A DNA stretch of 6,102 bases from Acidimicrobiales bacterium (GTDB lineage: Bacteria; Actinomycetota; Acidimicrobiia; Acidimicrobiales; JANYDT01): NCBI GenBank assembly GCA_025358985.1, contig JANYHQ010000178.1, positions 1-6,102 of the forward strand. Reading direction: 5' to 3'. Each line of letters opens with the position of its first letter. The stretch's first letter is position 1. Positions 5,587 to 6,102 of the stretch are shown here, one piece after another. Under the pieces are notes generated by a model. The model did not search any database, was not told where the DNA came from, and saw only the letters and a program-made list of their open reading frames with translations. The position numbers and the translations under genes were made by a program.

Positions 5587-6102
5587 ATGACTGCGCTCAT
5601 CACTTCCAAAGGGCCGTCAGAAGGGCGATCACTGAATCGAAGCCAGGGCGCGCCCAGGGCTGCGGCGTACTCCCTCATAGGCGGAGTGGTGTTTGCGCTC
5701 TTGGTGGGCAGCGGTGTGTGGTTGGTCTACTCCACCGTGTTCGTGCGCACCTGGCGCAACCCCGATGCCGTAAGTGCACCTTCGGAATCTCCCACCCTCC
5801 GGGCGACGGTTGCTGACCTTGTCGCCCACGGCGTGGTGGTGCGAGCACCTGTCCGCAAGTCGTTGAACGAACTCGTGGATCTGTGGGTTCGCCGACCGGA
5901 CTTGCAGAAGCTGTTCAGCACAGCCGATAGTCAGCCGAATCTGCCGAGCTTGTTCGCATGGGCTGCCAGCACCCCGGACTCGTCTGCCATTGCTCTCCTC
6001 GACGACCACGAGAACCTTGACGAACTGGCGGGACGGATGGGCATCCTGCCCGCCAACGGTGACCCACTGGCGCCTCTTACGTGGACGCTTCGCAACCGTG
6101 CC
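5587..6102 (+). CDS. Single-pass membrane-anchored protein of unknown function, C-terminus cut by window edge
   Basis: The frame is open for 172 codons from ATG at 5587 to the window edge. A short basic N-terminus (MTALITSKGPSEGRSLNRSQG) leads into one hydrophobic helix at about 27-51 (YSLIGGVVFALLVGSGVWLVYSTVF). The rest should lie outside the membrane if residues 1-26 are cytoplasmic. Residues 65-172 are mostly helical-looking and carry LVDLWVRRPDLQKLF (95-109), SLFAWAAS (120-127) and a Leu/Asp-rich stretch at 137-150. I recognise no catalytic motif. The phrase RPDLQ...F...L..WA faintly recalls stretches in some actinobacterial sugar-transfer proteins, which would suit the neighbouring glycosyltransferase, but this is weak. 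An in-frame ATG at 5575 would add four residues. The 5587 start is preferred because TAATGT ends 8 nt upstream and no ribosome site precedes either ATG. Codon pattern (C/G third positions) supports real coding. Confidence 0.75.
   Translation, partial: MTALITSKGPSEGRSLNRSQGAPRAAAYSLIGGVVFALLVGSGVWLVYSTVFVRTWRNPDAVSAPSESPTLRATVADLVAHGVVVRAPVRKSLNELVDLWVRRPDLQKLFSTADSQPNLPSLFAWAASTPDSSAIALLDDHENLDELAGRMGILPANGDPLAPLTWTLRNRA

Overview
The window is GC-rich (roughly 60-65% by eye) and looks like a high-GC actinobacterial chromosome. The fasciclin protein closely resembles the mycobacterial MPT70/MPT83 family. The molybdoenzyme has the polytopic-plus-Tat layout seen in actinobacteria. Three of the five genes appear to start at or next to a -10 element, as in leaderless actinobacterial transcripts. 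The species cannot be named from this sequence.

Layout: four genes lie on the minus strand and one on the plus strand. Reading in the minus-strand direction, the order is a family-4 glycosyltransferase (5520-4348), a membrane-anchored sulfite-oxidase/YedY-like molybdopterin oxidoreductase (4245-2536), a fusion of an AbiEi-like winged-helix domain to a Fic (AMPylation) domain (2453-927), and a secreted FAS1-repeat protein (806 to beyond base 1, C-terminus missing). A single-pass membrane protein of unknown function starts at 5587 on the plus strand, divergent from the glycosyltransferase, and runs off the right edge. No RNA genes, insertion sequences, CRISPR arrays or convincing terminators were found.

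Regulation: the promoter regions of the molybdoenzyme and the fasciclin protein share one motif pair with identical 16-nt spacing (-35 core CATCCG, -10 region CCAGCCACGAA). It resembles the mycobacterial SigK consensus as I remember it. The two genes therefore look co-regulated by an ECF sigma factor and probably form an extracytoplasmic redox/cell-surface unit. The Fic fusion lies between them and lacks this motif. Instead, three direct repeats spaced 31 and 42 bp apart (about 3 and 4 helical turns) cover its promoter and first codons. This suggests a self-contained, possibly autorepressed toxin-type module inserted between two members of a SigK-like regulon. That module and the shared promoter are the main points of interest.
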